A stretch of 64,000 nucleotides of DNA from Endothia cerciana (GCA_026119935.1 JALRMH010000020.1:310001-374000), one strand, 5' to 3'. Positions 1 to 12,109 are shown, counted from the stretch's first letter. Translations and numbers: made by a program. Notes: generated by a model not told the origin, from the sequence alone.

Positions 1-57
1 CGCGTAATTCTCGTAGACTACTTCTGTGCAGCTGTTTCTGTTTCCACAGGGCGGTAC

Positions 58-1746
58 TCATACAGATGAGCCCATGAAGGAGGGGACGTTAACCATGTCA
101 GCATTCAAGAATTGATCAAAGTCAACCCGGGACAGCCCGGGCAAGTCAGATATCAGCGCTCCGAGCCAAGAAAAGTTCTCGTCACTATTCTGAAGCTGTG
201 ACGGTGAGGCGAATTGTCGGTCGGGTTGGTGCGTATTTAGAACGTCGCCGAAAATCGCCAAGTCATCTTGTCGCCGTTGCTGGTGCAGCAGAATCAATAG
301 ACACGCTGTGCTATATGCATCTCTGAGAGTCTCGGTATTGTATGTCGAGGCAATCACGCTCAGGGTCTGCATGGCCTCTGGGAGCATTGCAAGAGACGAG
401 CGCGTGTCCAGCACGAGGAGGACACAGATAATCTGGAAGGGGACATTGGCAACGTGGTGCCACGGGGAACAGTCGATGATGAGGTTTCGCGAGCATTCCA
501 GCCCCTTTCTCAGCAAGGCCAGAATCTTTTCTGCCAGACCAGCTGAGATGTCAAGATTCTGCGTATGTATGCGCCGAAGAATGCAAAGCACAAGGTTGCA
601 CTGCGCAAGGACGGACGGTGGTTGAGTATGAGTTCCCTCCAGGACCTTCGAAAGTGTCGCCGTGAGATCCGTCTCGTCCTTCATCCTTCCCGGGTCCAGG
701 CTTAGTGAAACAGGTATGAGACGTAGAAGTTCAACTGTATAATCTCCCGGCCGCGGCGAGGGCAGTGAGGGCAAATCGGTGTTCTGGAACGAAACCCGGG
801 AGAGGCCCAAGTCGAATGAAGTCCATACGTTCATATGATGCGCCATACCGACAATCCGCCTGGTGAGATCGGAGTCCCATTGTGCGCTGGGTAGGAGGAC
901 CGCCGATGGGGACTCCGGGTACAGCCCTGAGGCTTCGATAAGGTGCATCAGGGTACAACTGGCCATCCAGTTGGCATGCGGGGAACTTGTAAGCCGAAGA
1001 TAGATCGTCCGGAGTAACCAGCCAGTGAGAAGATCTAGACAGGGCGGGCCAGAGAGTTGATGATTATCCAGGCTTGAGCGAGTCGAGCGGGCTAGGTGTA
1101 GCTCAGTGGCGGTGGCAATCCGTTGAGAGAACAGGCACCCAAGAGCAGCAACGCCACACAACACACTATCATAGATGTTTCGGACCCCGGGTGATGTCCA
1201 GCGTGCCCCTAAGCGTTCGAAGAACTGATGCTGGTCGATGAAGCCGTAGCATGGGTCGACCTTGTCAAAATAGACCTGAGCCAGGACCTTCATGTGCTCG
1301 TACGAAGTGATCTCAACCACAGACAGTGCAGGAGCATTGTCCGACTGTTCAGATGACAGCTGTCTCGCGCCAACATTCCACCCAAAGAGGCTGAGCTTGG
1401 GGGCCTTTGTAGGGTCAATCTTAAGGGCTAACTTCCTGACGAAAGCCGCCCCCGAGTTGGCTTCCAGGCGCCGGACCAGGCCGCCCTGATCAGACCCAGC
1501 GGTGCTCGCTTCTGGAATATTTGGTTGCAGAGGCTTTGGTATGGGTGCCGCCGGATGATCTGGTGTTGCCCGTGTGGCTGAAGTGGAAGGTCGGGATTTT
1601 CTCCCCTGGATCTCATAGTGGCACTCGTAGCCCCATTCCGTGCAAGTGGTGCACGGTTCCCGGCCGTCACATTTCCTCTTCCGCTCGCGACAAGGCTTGC
1701 AGGCCAGCCTGGAGCGCTTCCTCTTGAGATGACTCGTCGTGTCCAT
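58..1746 (-). CDS. Zn(II)2Cys6 transcription factor
   Basis: Intronless 562-aa protein with an N-terminal Zn2Cys6 binuclear cluster. The six cysteines are C16, C19, C26, C32, C35 and C42, with the usual basic linker RERKRK, so it should bind DNA through CGG-type half sites as a nuclear regulator. The rest is mostly helical and low in recognisable motifs; residues 45-85 are Ser/Pro/Thr rich. I could not identify a clear fungal_trans signature by eye. The start is the first ATG and puts the zinc cluster 16 residues from the N terminus, as usual. It is divergent from the nitronate monooxygenase at 2208, with 461 bp between the two ATGs, so it is a plausible local regulator of that gene. The target is inferred, not shown. 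Confidence 0.9.
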   Translation of the reverse strand: MDTTSHLKRKRSRLACKPCRERKRKCDGREPCTTCTEWGYECHYEIQGRKSRPSTSATRATPDHPAAPIPKPLQPNIPEASTAGSDQGGLVRRLEANSGAAFVRKLALKIDPTKAPKLSLFGWNVGARQLSSEQSDNAPALSVVEITSYEHMKVLAQVYFDKVDPCYGFIDQHQFFERLGARWTSPGVRNIYDSVLCGVAALGCLFSQRIATATELHLARSTRSSLDNHQLSGPPCLDLLTGWLLRTIYLRLTSSPHANWMASCTLMHLIEASGLYPESPSAVLLPSAQWDSDLTRRIVGMAHHMNVWTSFDLGLSRVSFQNTDLPSLPSPRPGDYTVELLRLIPVSLSLDPGRMKDETDLTATLSKVLEGTHTQPPSVLAQCNLVLCILRRIHTQNLDISAGLAEKILALLRKGLECSRNLIIDCSPWHHVANVPFQIICVLLVLDTRSSLAMLPEAMQTLSVIASTYNTETLRDAYSTACLLILLHQQRRQDDLAIFGDVLNTHQPDRQFASPSQLQNSDENFSWLGALISDLPGLSRVDFDQFLNADMVNVPSFMGSSV

Positions 1747-2207
1747 GATTGATCAGAAAGGCGCCATGCATGGGGTGATCGGTGGCTGGTGAAGGCGCCG
1801 GTGGACACGGAAGATGGGAACTGCGGATGTCGTCGGCTGCTGCGGGATCTGACGCGAGTTTTACCCCCAGCACGTGACACCTGCTTCCCAACGTCATCAG
1901 CGTTCAAGGGCCAAGGCGCGACGTCACAAGCCGCAGCATCCGACGATTGGTGAAGGAAGGCCTCGCTGCACTTCGGCGAATCCGCGCAACGACCTCACAA
2001 TGGACTTTATAATTGACAGATCAAAGGTTGAATGGATGGTCAGGTTAGATATCCAGCATTGATTCGTACGAGGGTGCCGGTTCTGTATGACGCGGTGAGC
2101 GTCTGTGGTTGCATCTCCACGACATCCGTACTCGCTTCCTTGATTTGACCCTCGATTCTTACTCTGGAAAACCTGTCAATACCAAGCGCCTCCGACGCCA
2201 CGGGCTC
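1747..2207. promoter_or_regulatory. Divergent promoter region, Zn2Cys6 factor / nitronate monooxygenase
   Basis: This 461-bp stretch separates two head-to-head start codons and must hold both promoters. I see no strong coding signal in it. A short AT-rich stretch near 2005-2030 could serve the rightward gene. No specific operator was recognised with confidence. Confidence 0.5.
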
Positions 2208-3278
2208 ATGGCCGCGAGATTACTATCACGCTATCAATGGGCGTCTCGTCCCTTCATCGTGGGCGCGCCTATGAGGGTGATGTCGGGGCCAGCACTTGCA
2301 GTGGCTGTATCTCGTGCTGGCGGCTTGGGGTTCATTGGGCCCGGCGCCAAGACACAAGACATGAGGGCCGATCTCGAGGAGGCATCAAGGCTGGTGAACG
2401 GGGCCCGCTCCTCCCCTTCCACACCTGACGTGCTGTCCCTGACGGGTTCTCGTCTCCCGGTCGGCGTGGGCTTCCAGCTCTGGGGGGACGACGTCAAGGT
2501 AGCCGTCGATCACGTTGAGAGGTTCAGGCCTTGTGCTGCCTGGTTGTATGCCCCCCGAGAAGGGCCAAGAGAGCTAGAAGACTGGTCTCGCAGGATCCGC
2601 AGGGCAGTTCCCGACACCCAGATCTGGATCCAGATAGGCACGTTGAGAGAGGCAAAGCAGCTCCTGGACCTCTCGGACCCACCGGACGCCGTCGTCGTTC
2701 AGGGCTCGGAATCGGGCGGCCACGGCCGGGCCGGGGATGGGATGGGGCTAATGACACTGTTCCCTGAAGTCGCGGATGCCATGGCAAGCAGCCACATCCC
2801 TCTGCTCGCAGCAGGCGGTATCGCGGACGGACGCGGTGTCGCGGCGGTGCTGGGCCTCGGGGCCGCGGGTGCGGTGACGGGGACTCGGTTCCTGGCCAGT
2901 CATGAGGCGCGCATCAGCCGGGGATATCAGGATGAGATTGTCCGAGCATGTGATGGCGCCCGCTCGACGACACGGACCTTGCTCTACAACCACCTCCGGG
3001 GCACTTTTGGCTGGCCGCCGGAGTATAGCCCAAGAACCATCATCAACATGTCATTCGTCGAGCAACAGAAGGGTGTTGCATTCGAGGAACTGAAGAAACG
3101 TCATGACGAGGCCCAGAAGATGGGGGACAGTGGCTGGGGACCGGAAGGAAGGCTTGCTACCTATGCCGGAGCCTCTGTGGGGCTCATCAATAAGGTCAAG
3201 GGGGCAGGTGAAATCATCCGAGAGGTGCAAGAGGACGCCTTGAGAAGGATCCGCTCACTGAATGCTGAAGAGACCTGA
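2208..3278 (+). CDS. Nitronate monooxygenase (2-nitropropane dioxygenase family)
   Basis: A 356-aa TIM-barrel flavoenzyme expected to oxidise alkyl nitronates with FMN and O2. Visible marks are the N-terminal PFIVGAPM strand, the AGGLGFIG glycine turn, the SGGHGR motif near residue 170 carrying the family's catalytic His, and the LLAAGGIADGRG phosphate-binding turn followed by GTRFLASHEA. Length fits the fungal family (about 340-370 aa). The open frame runs back to 2109, but the codon there is TTG; the ATG at 2208 is the first true start and sits just before the first barrel strand. No intron is needed. It is divergent from the Zn2Cys6 factor and upstream of an FAD oxidase, which suggests nitrogen or amine catabolism or detoxification of nitro compounds such as propionate-3-nitronate. 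Confidence 0.92.
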   Translation: MAARLLSRYQWASRPFIVGAPMRVMSGPALAVAVSRAGGLGFIGPGAKTQDMRADLEEASRLVNGARSSPSTPDVLSLTGSRLPVGVGFQLWGDDVKVAVDHVERFRPCAAWLYAPREGPRELEDWSRRIRRAVPDTQIWIQIGTLREAKQLLDLSDPPDAVVVQGSESGGHGRAGDGMGLMTLFPEVADAMASSHIPLLAAGGIADGRGVAAVLGLGAAGAVTGTRFLASHEARISRGYQDEIVRACDGARSTTRTLLYNHLRGTFGWPPEYSPRTIINMSFVEQQKGVAFEELKKRHDEAQKMGDSGWGPEGRLATYAGASVGLINKVKGAGEIIREVQEDALRRIRSLNAEET

Positions 3279-4079
3279 CAGCCTGGTGCTGGCTTACGCT
3301 CTAGCTAGATACGATTCGAATAGTTCATAGAATTGCACGAACCGCGGCGGAGGATACGGGACGGGGTCTAGCATTTAGTCTCGGAACATCTCGCCGTATC
3401 TTCGGGTTCATGGTGGGAAAGTCGTCCAGGGGGCTTTATCAACCCCCGCGAAATCACGACTGAGACAGGGGGTGGGGGGACCGAGAGTCGTGACCGGTCT
3501 CTGTAATGGCATCAAGAGCTCACGATCGGAAGAAACTGTGCCTTCGTCACGTTCGGCTCAACGATAATGATCATGCCATGCGGGCGTGGGGTGTGGTCCC
3601 ATCGTGGAGCCAAGTCGGGAGTGATCATGGAGAAGCCGGGGCTGGTGAGGTGAGTGCGCATCTGCGTGATGCTCCGACTCCGGCGCCACGTCCACAAAAT
3701 GCTCTAGCCATTTGAAGAGATTCATCCAACCCACTATCTTGACCTCCATAGCACACGCACAAAAACCCGACGCTTCTCTGGAGATACGTACAAAGGTACC
3801 TGCTGAGCCTGTGTCACCCTCTCCGTGTCTTCTCTCGCCCTCGACATATTTCTGTACCTGAGACAGGATTATATTAAGAACGACGCTGAAACGGGCCGCG
3901 GCCTATCCGGAACCCAGGATCCCACCAGAGAAGCACATTCCGGGAGACGCGAGAGCTCAGGTCGTCCACTGGCCCTGACTTGACGCAGACCAACAACGCC
4001 CCATTCTCGTCTCCCTGGGCTGATCCATCCCGTCCCATTCGCCCACCCACAGAGGCACGGAGGTTTAAACCCCCTTACA
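3279..4079. other. Intergenic, no gene seen
   Basis: Spacer between the nitronate monooxygenase and the FAD oxidase. Short ORFs on both strands (for example 3506-3715) have no recognisable protein features. The last 100 bases are C/T rich, as is common just upstream of fungal start codons. Confidence 0.6.
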
Positions 4080-5633
4080 ATGTCCTCAATCGCCTCCGGC
4101 CCCGACCACAATTCTCCTTCTTCTTCTTCTTCTACCTCACTACCGCCACACTCACCCCCAAACACCACGTCACCGCCCTCGTCCTCGACTAACGCCCAGT
4201 CACCACCCACCCTCACTCACCATGACGTCCCTTCCTCCCTCCTCATCATCGGCTCAGGCGTGTTCGGCCTCTCGACCGCCCTCGCCCTGACCAAACGCCC
4301 GGAGTTCGGCCACACAGCCATCACCATCATCGACCGCTCCCCCGAGCCGGGCGTGTTCCCCTCCCGAGACGCCTCCTCGATCGACACGTCCCGGATCATC
4401 CGCGCGGACTACGCCGACCCCGCGTATGCGGCCCTCGCCGCCGAGGCCCAGGAGACATGGCGCCAACAGGGCCACCCGGACGATCTGGGAGCCGAGGGGC
4501 GGTACAGTGAGACCGGGTTCGTACTCGTCGCGGACGAGTCCTCCGCGCCCGCCTCCCCCCACTCAGCCGTCCAGGGAGGGCGTGGCAGCAGGAAGACACA
4601 GCTAGGCTACGTCCGCGGCTCGTACAGGAACGTCCTCTCCCTCACCGCCGGCTCCCCCTCCCTGTCGGGCAAGATCCAGGAACTCCCCAGCCCCTCCGCC
4701 ATCCGCGAGGCCTACGGCACAGGCGGCTCCTACGGGTCGTATGGGTACATCAACCGGCTCTCGGGCTGGGCCAACGCCGAGGCGAGCATGGACTGGCTGT
4801 TCCGCCGCGTCAGGGCCACCGGCCGGGTGACCTTCGTCAACGGGACCGTGACGTCCCTGCTCTACTCGCCCACCAACGACGTCACCGGCGTGGCGCTCGC
4901 TGGCGGCGAGAGGGTCGAGGCGGGCCTGACCGTCCTCGCGACGGGCGCCTGGACGCCCTCCCTCCTCAACATGTCCGGCCGCGCCATCGCCACGGGCCAG
5001 GTGCTCGCGTACATGGACCTCACGGACGACGAGCAGGCCCGGCTCGCCGCCGCCCCGACGCTGCTCAACCTGTCTACGGGCTACTTCATCATCACGCCCA
5101 GCAACAACGTGCTCAAGATCGCCCGCCACGCCTACGGCTACCTCAACCCGGCGCCCTCGCCCGCCTCTCCCCGCGACACTATCTCCGTCCCGGTGACCCA
5201 ACTCACGCGGCCGTCCCTGTCCGTACCCCAGGCCGAACAGGTGGCCTTGCGCCGCGCCCTGGCCGAGATGATCCCCTGGCCCGAGCTGCAGGCCCGGCCG
5301 TTCAAGGCTACCAAGCTGTGCTGGTATACCGATACGCCCGACGGGGACTTCATCATCGACTACCACCCGGAGCACAAGGGGCTGTTCGTCGCGACAGGGG
5401 GGAGTGGGCATGGATTCAAATTCCTGCCGGTTATCGGTGACAAGATCACGGATTGCATACTAGGCCGGTGTCCGGAGGCTTTTCGGGGCAAGTGGTCGCT
5501 CAATAAGGGGCCGCAGAGGCTAGGGGAATGGAACCAGGTCGTTACGGAGGATGGGAGTCGGGGCGGTGTGCCGGGTCTAATCCTAAGCGAGGAGATGGGT
5601 GATTGGGCGATGGGGCGCAAGTCACGGACATGA
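4080..5633 (+). CDS. FAD-dependent amine oxidoreductase (sarcosine/fructosyl-amino-acid oxidase-like, DAO family)
   Basis: A 517-aa flavoprotein. Residues 1-50 are a Ser/Pro/Thr-rich extension. Then comes the Rossmann FAD-binding loop GSGVFG (G58-G63), an acidic strand end at IIDRS, and the SIDTSRIIRADYADPAYAALA block typical of fungal sarcosine oxidase, saccharopine oxidase and fructosyl-amine oxidase relatives. The C terminus has the second FAD contact in VATGGSGHGFKFLPVIG. It should oxidise a secondary amine or N-substituted amino acid to an imine with H2O2 release; the exact substrate cannot be read from sequence. The C terminus, KSRT, is not a clear SKL peroxisomal signal. Just past the stop, 5684-5741 looks like a GTGAGT...TTTTAG intron, so a spliced 3' UTR or alternative C terminus is possible. 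Confidence 0.88.
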   Translation: MSSIASGPDHNSPSSSSSTSLPPHSPPNTTSPPSSSTNAQSPPTLTHHDVPSSLLIIGSGVFGLSTALALTKRPEFGHTAITIIDRSPEPGVFPSRDASSIDTSRIIRADYADPAYAALAAEAQETWRQQGHPDDLGAEGRYSETGFVLVADESSAPASPHSAVQGGRGSRKTQLGYVRGSYRNVLSLTAGSPSLSGKIQELPSPSAIREAYGTGGSYGSYGYINRLSGWANAEASMDWLFRRVRATGRVTFVNGTVTSLLYSPTNDVTGVALAGGERVEAGLTVLATGAWTPSLLNMSGRAIATGQVLAYMDLTDDEQARLAAAPTLLNLSTGYFIITPSNNVLKIARHAYGYLNPAPSPASPRDTISVPVTQLTRPSLSVPQAEQVALRRALAEMIPWPELQARPFKATKLCWYTDTPDGDFIIDYHPEHKGLFVATGGSGHGFKFLPVIGDKITDCILGRCPEAFRGKWSLNKGPQRLGEWNQVVTEDGSRGGVPGLILSEEMGDWAMGRKSRT

Positions 5634-6539
5634 AGGATGCGCGGTTACCTGTGTACAGCATGGCACATGAAGACAGGACAGGATGGGTGAGTGCGAATTT
5701 GATGGCTGGGGCTATCAAAAGCGGCTAACAAGGTTTTAGGAATCCAGAGCAGGTTGACATCGACACTCAGAAGAGGATCAATGGCCCGCCGACAGAGCCT
5801 GAAGGTTCGAGTCCAAGGACAACCCAGGCCCTGAAGCCATCCAATGCCACTCCGTCTCGCAGACGGAAGGACTCAACCAAATGTTGAATGAATGCCTGTA
5901 AATCAAGCCATCATCTTCCCCCGTTCCCACACCAGCACAAACCAACTTTCCCCCCCCCCCCCCCCCTTCGCTCCTTGTCAAGTTCGAGAGCCAGTCTGTT
6001 TGGATGACCTTTTACCGATGACCAAACGCGAAAAGACTGTTGCGTGCTCTCCTTCCTCCGGACCGACCGACCTCAACTCTACTCAAACATATTGAGCAGT
6101 CAAAGGCGACCTTTTCAGGACCGCCGCCAAGTATTATTTCTTTGTTGTCTGCACGCCCAAACCATTTGCCGTGGCGTGCTCCGCATCCAATCTCGGATAC
6201 GATCTATCGTTTTCCGAAGTGTAAAAAAGGGTAATCGGGTAGCAGTTTTCTTTTTTCCCCCTTCGCAGATGGCCGAGCCGACTTTAACCTCTCCTTGTGG
6301 AACGCCGATGCAATGCAGTCGCAGAAAAGTAGTGTGAAAAGAGAAGAAAGGAAGAGAGAAAAAAAAAAAAAAAAGAAAAAAAAAAAGAATACAACGGACA
6401 GACTTGTCGAGGATGTTGCTGTCATGAAAGAGTACGCAACAACCAGGAGCCGGTCTCGGGTATGCGTCGTGAGATCATGAATGTGCGTTATCTTACAGTG
6501 AGGTCGGTAAGAGCGGGTGAGGGAGGGGGGTGGGCTGGT
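5634..6539. other. Intergenic between convergent genes
   Basis: Holds a likely 3'-UTR intron at about 5684-5741, a run of 17 C at 5950-5966, and a purine stretch with long A runs at about 6340-6390. The ORFs here are short and low complexity. The flanking genes converge, so both 3' ends lie here. Confidence 0.55.
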
Positions 6540-7499
6540 CTACATCTTGCGGAAATCTTGCAAGACGGGGTAGATGAGCTCGAAGGCGTGGTAAATCTCG
6601 TCTCGGACTTTGGCACCGGTGAGGACGATCTTGCCGCTTACGAAGATCAGGAGCACGATCTTGGGCTTGACCATACGGTAGATGAGACCGGGGAACAGCT
6701 CAGGCTCGTAGGAGCTGAAGTTGTGATGGCGGGAAGCCAGACCCTCCAGGCGGATGGGGAACTTGATATCGCAAGAACCCACAATGTTCTGAATCTTGAA
6801 ATCGGTGAACTTGGCGTTGAAACCTGGTGTACATGTTAGTAAGGCGAATCAATGCCTCCGGCACATCCCTCTACCCATCAGGCCAGTGCGACATACCCAG
6901 CTTCTGGATGATCCGGGCATACTTGCGACTGGCAAGCTTGGAATCATCCTCCGACTTGGCACCGGTCACGACCATCTTGCCGGAGGCAAAGATCAGTGCA
7001 GTGGTCTTGGGCTCGCGGATACGCATGATGACAGCAGCGAAACGCTTAGGGTCTGTGTATCAATGTGAGCAATCATATGGAGCATAAAATCTCCAGATAT
7101 ACTCACTGTACTCCGCATTGCGGGCGTGCAGGGCAATGGTCTTGAGGTCAAGGCGGCAGTCCAGGTTAACGGTAGCCACGATGTTCCTTGATTTGCAGCA
7201 TGAGCATTAAATACCTCACAACCCACTGACAGCACAGGCAAAGCTTACTGAAGAGTAGGAACAAGGCCACTGCCGGTCTGTTGGGCGCCCGGGGTGGCAG
7301 CCGGGGTCGCAGGAGCGACACCAGTGCCGTTGGCAGGAGAACCAGCAGGAGCACCACCGTTCTGGGCACCATTCATCTTCTGAGCGGCGTCGCCAGGAGG
7401 GGTCAACTCGTTGTGGCCGCCGGGGAAGGAGAGGGAACCAGGCGAGATGAAGCTCTTCGCCTGAGTGGCATTCGACGGGTGGGTCTGAATAGCCTCCAT
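6540..7499 (-). CDS. tbp1: TATA-box binding protein (TBP)
   Basis: General transcription factor of TFIID and of the Pol I and III initiation complexes. Four exons: 7499-7249, 7186-7107, 7052-6897 and 6823-6540, with introns of 62, 54 and 73 bp, all GT...AG. Together they encode 256 aa. The N terminus (about 85 aa) is Ala/Gly/Pro/Thr rich and variable, as in other fungi. The core is the two-fold saddle. The first repeat spans NIVATVNLDC to KYARIIQKLG and the second runs from the block starting FNAKFTDFKI to the C-terminal YPVLQDFRKM. The ATG at 7499 starts the usual N terminus; upstream sequence is open but uses no better ATG. This single-copy housekeeping gene is a good anchor for synteny. 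Confidence 0.97.
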
Positions 7500-10400
7500 G
7501 ATTGCAATTTGCTCGAGGGTCTCGAAACAATCAGGTCTGTGGAAGACTGGCGGAACAGTTCTATTTGGGGAGGGTGATGTTAGCACGCTCGTTGACACCA
7601 CCTGCTTTGATCGCAACGATGGGGCGCGGTTGTTGTGTGCAGGGCGCCAGTGAGAGGGCAGGGTATCATGGACATGGGAGTAAGAACTGGTTCGCCAGTC
7701 CTAAGGTCTACGGTGGCATGTTGTGTGGAAGGGATATGTGGTTGTACTCGTTGGCTTCAGTTGGTGGGATGGGCGTGATGGCAATGCGACAACTGCTCAG
7801 ACTCCCACAGACGTGCAATGCGACGCGGCTCGAACGCGACCCTCCAAGTCATGATGGAAGAATGCAGTGACGTACCAATTGTGGGAGATAAACAACTGAA
7901 TGTCTCCCCTACAGCGACTGTTCACAAGCAACGACTCGACAACACAGGATGCACGGTGGCAAGCTGGGCTGGTCCGCTGATGTCGAAAGTCGGTATCGTT
8001 CCTGACCAAGGTAGTCCGTCTGCGGGACGCAATGCGCTTGCTCGATGGCTCGTCGGCCGAGGAGATGAAGCTCTCTCTTCTTCTTGTCAAGTAGACTCGA
8101 GGACGGCGACGACGATCGGTGAGACGCGACGCGATGCGGGAGGACGCAGAGAGGTAGTGGAGTGGTTGGTGGAGATGATACCGACGCCTCGAACCAAATC
8201 GGGTGCCCGCAAATGGAAATGGTCTTCTATTCTCTTGTTTCTCGAATTACACACGACACTGTGACCTGTGCAGTGCAGATTGCTTCTCGACTCGATCTGG
8301 GACCTCGAGGGGGTTCAGTGGGGAGAGGTGAGGGGATGATCCCGCTTTGGTTCCTCGTTGGGTTGGCCTGATGCGCAAACAAAGGTCGAACCTGGCGAAG
8401 GTCTTTGTGGGTCCTCTGTCGCAATGCCAAGGGGACACAAGGTCGAAGCAGGAGGGAGGATGCGCAGGCCCACACGTGAGCGCAGCGACGACAAGAATAG
8501 AAAGATGTCGAGGACGATCAGATCAACAAGCGATGCGTTTGGGTACCGCAGTCGTTTGATGACAACGATGCGGATTGTCGTCGAGAAGGTATGTGTGTGG
8601 ATGGATGGGTGTGGTGGTGATGTGATGTGGTGTGGGTAAAGAAAGGAAAAATTGATCCAGGCCAAACTATCTGTTGCTTATGTAACAGGTGCGTAGGGCC
8701 AGTTGGATTTCGGGGACAACTCCGCGGGAGCGAGCAGGCAGCCAGAGTTTGGCAGTTTTTGGGGGTGCGGCCAATTTATAGTCGAGAACTGTGGCGCCCT
8801 TGAGTCGGCGCTGACGGGGCTAATTTTCCTCCTCGCTAGCGTCTGTCGGCAGGGATGGTGCAGGAGCTTGGTGTGCAGGGGCCACCCTAGTCGACCAAGT
8901 CACTGTACATCCGGTGCTGCACCCAAGGCACTAAACTGTCCCAGTGAGGAAGATGGGCTGCAATTTCTTCTCCCCAGCCGGCGAGTTCGCTGAGGCCAGC
9001 CCCATCAGGCCCCAAGTGGCCCCCTACCAGCTGCGCTGCAGTCTTCCTGCCTCCTCGCAGCACGACCCCTATCCCCTCATCACGAACTCTGAAACAATGG
9101 CACCCTCTCACCCCTAAATTTCATGCCTCCCTCAGCTACAGCCAGGCATCCTGTACCCAGTTCTCCTGATTCACAAAACCCACCCCTTTCAAACCTTCTT
9201 CATGGAGTCGCGATGCATCGACAGAGGAGAGGCCTAGGGGCCGATGGTGGATGCAACACAACAACAAGGTAGGCAGAACGTAAGACCAGCTGACAGAGCG
9301 AGACCAAGGAAAAGAAAGCAACGCGCCCAACTGCAGCCCCAGAAGCAAACAAAGTGCGGTGTCGACATCCCCAGCCTGGTGCCTGGGCAAGGCCAGGATA
9401 GCGCACGCACATCACAAGTCGACATCGCCGCAACCGTCTCAACTGTTGGGGATGACCTGAGACTTCACCATCCAACCGACAGGCTGCGCCTGACAACGAC
9501 CTCGACTATAGCATTGAAGTGCCTGGCCGGAAGTTATAAGGGGCCCTTCGGTTATGGTCGGGGATCTCTTCCCTCCCCATCGCCTCTCCCCGATTCCTTT
9601 CCGCTGCCGCAGACAACATAGCGTTCTACGACCATCCGCCAGTCCTACCGCTCGCGAGCGATGATACCGACCAACCTCGGTCATGATTTCAGGTGTTGAG
9701 ACACCAAGTTCATGACCCTTGATACCTTTTGACTGGCAGGGAGGGGCAGGCAGGCTGCGATGCCAGCAGCAGGCTCTGCCCCTTGACAACCCAACCTTAA
9801 CGGCGCCTAACCTCCGGTGCCCCATTCCGATTCTACTCGCCACGAGTCGGCCCGCCCATGCCAGCTCTGCTGACCCTTCCGACCTCGCCTCAGCAAGTCC
9901 ACGACGGTTAGGAGGGAGGTGAATGTCGACCTATGGTCATTCAGAAAGTGTGCTCGAAGACCAACAAGACTGTCTCGGGCTGCCGATAGTATTATGGTTT
10001 ATGGTCTGCCTGCTACGATAGCATGTCGGCTCCCCGGGCACCCGCTGCTAATGCGGCGACATTATCGGCTCTTTCATGCAAATCCTGGTTCGCCCACAAC
10101 CCTGGAGATAAGCTTCTGCCACTTTGTTGGGTACAGCTCGACCATGATTGGTCGATCACAAATGATCTCACCCAGCTTGTGAGGCCGGCCGTCATTCTTT
10201 TTGCCTCAGGCAGCACTTGCGTCTTGCTGCGCATCCCAATCTTACTTCGGGATGCCGCTGTTGGACCAGATTGGTGGTGGCCTTCGCCCTCATCCAAATA
10301 CCCTCCCTCACACTCGCCCACGACGAGTTTCTTCACCAACCTCGCGATCTCCCCCTCGGCGACCCAAATTCACGTTCGAGCAAACGCATCATGACAGCCT

Positions 10401-10596
10401 GTTTCGCAATATGATATATCGAGTACTGCGCTGTTCAATCATCGCCTCGTGGGCGAGCATCAGATCACGACATCAGTCACTCTCGCGATGACGTCTGGAA
10501 AGCACCACGGGGACCGATCATCCCACGATCTTGGAAACGCGTCGACCACCCTCAGGCCTCCCCCGACACACCGAGCCCTGATTTTGAAATTTTTCT

Positions 10597-10613
10597 CCCC
10601 CCCCCCCCCCCCC
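10597..10613. repeat. Poly-C tract (17 C)
   Basis: An uninterrupted run of 17 cytosines directly after a T-rich stretch. One of several long C or G runs in intergenic DNA of this window. Confidence 0.95.
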
Positions 10614-12089
10614 AGCGTCTTCGTGGGCCGGGGACACCACCTGGGAAAGCAAGGATCGGGGTGCACAGAGCCCCTAAATCCACAATTTCCAGTGGCATCC
10701 AACGGCCCAGACTGAGGGCTTGTGGGGCCAAGGAGCGCCGTAGGTGTGGGTGGCTGCAACCCCCCCGGCTGACTTACAATCAGGCGGGCCATGTACCGGT
10801 ACGATGTGCTCTCCTCGGGCTCCCTGGAATTCTCTTGCACTTGTGTACCGCTGTGACGTTGGCTGTCCACCAATCCGTGGACGGTGGACCGTGCCCGCCC
10901 TGATCCCAGCCTCGCTCACCCTCCACTCTAGTTTCTATGTCCGGCCATACACCCGTCTTACTGGCGCAGAGGCGTCGTCTGTCTCCCTTGGTTTGGATCT
11001 GAAAAATGAGTCATCTGAGGTTGTTTTCTCTTCCCGCCCGCGACTGTCACGCAATCATTTCGCTTTGTGCTGCCCGTTTCCAGCCGGCCTGTGCAATGTC
11101 TCGCATGCACACAAAACTTCCATGCGACCCGCCGGCACCCAACAAACGTGTCCTTTTTCCCTTTTGCATCGCAGCGCGTCGTGTGGGAATCGTATCCGCT
11201 CTTTATGTAATGGCCAGGCCCCATCCTATGTATTTGTGGAGTGCCAAATCCGGAGACAAGGGCCAGGGCCTGGGCACCCAGGATGACGAGATCGGGATTT
11301 GAAGGATCGCATGTGCAGGAAGATTCGGACTTTGGAAAGGAGCGCCGCCAGTGATGATGGATGGCTGCTTGGCTGCGCAACTTCTAAACTGCCCCGAAGG
11401 CCTCCTTGCGCCGGCGCCGTCTCACCCTCTTGCGACCCTTCTGCAACCCTCCTGCAGCCCCCCTTGTCTATTCCTCGTCGCCTGCAGCTGACTGCAGCTC
11501 GATTCCTTTCCGTGCTTGGAGCGACCAAATTTGCGCTTGTCCTTACGCGTGCGATGCGCGAAGGCTTGCAACCGCAGAAGCCAATGAGAGCAGCGCCGCA
11601 AAGGACCTGTGACCCCGACCGAGCTGACGGACTGCTTGGCTTGGAATCTGCACTGCGCGTCCTCCTGCCCATGGTTTCAATCGCTCGCAAGCGCTGTCAA
11701 TCATTCAAGATTTGCCAGTCTGACCAATCTGCGCAGGACATTGTACCATAGTAAGTAGGCATAAAAGGAGCTTCGGCGCCACCACCTATCCACCAACCAA
11801 GAAGCGCAGATGGGGGTCTGTCCAATGAGCATGTCTGCACAAGTTGCTTAGAAAAAGCGCAAACGGTACTACTACTACTAGGAAGCCGACGGCAGCTAGT
11901 GGCGTCATTGACTACGCACGCACCTGGGGATGTCTTCTGGCCCTACCGTGTCGGTGTCGTGCGCTTTTCGTGACTAGGCTTGACCTCGGCAGCGCTGCCC
12001 CTCCAGAGATCCCGGGGGCAGAACCTCGGATAGGGAACCCGACAGCGCGACATGAGTAATTCCGACAGGCCGAACTTTCAGACCTACTT

Positions 12090-12109
12090 ATCTCTGTCTG
12101 TCTGTCTGT

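Noticed and set aside
4602..5411. 269-aa ORF antisense to the FAD oxidase
   Set aside because: Shadow of a high-GC coding region; Gly/Arg/Val rich with no motif.
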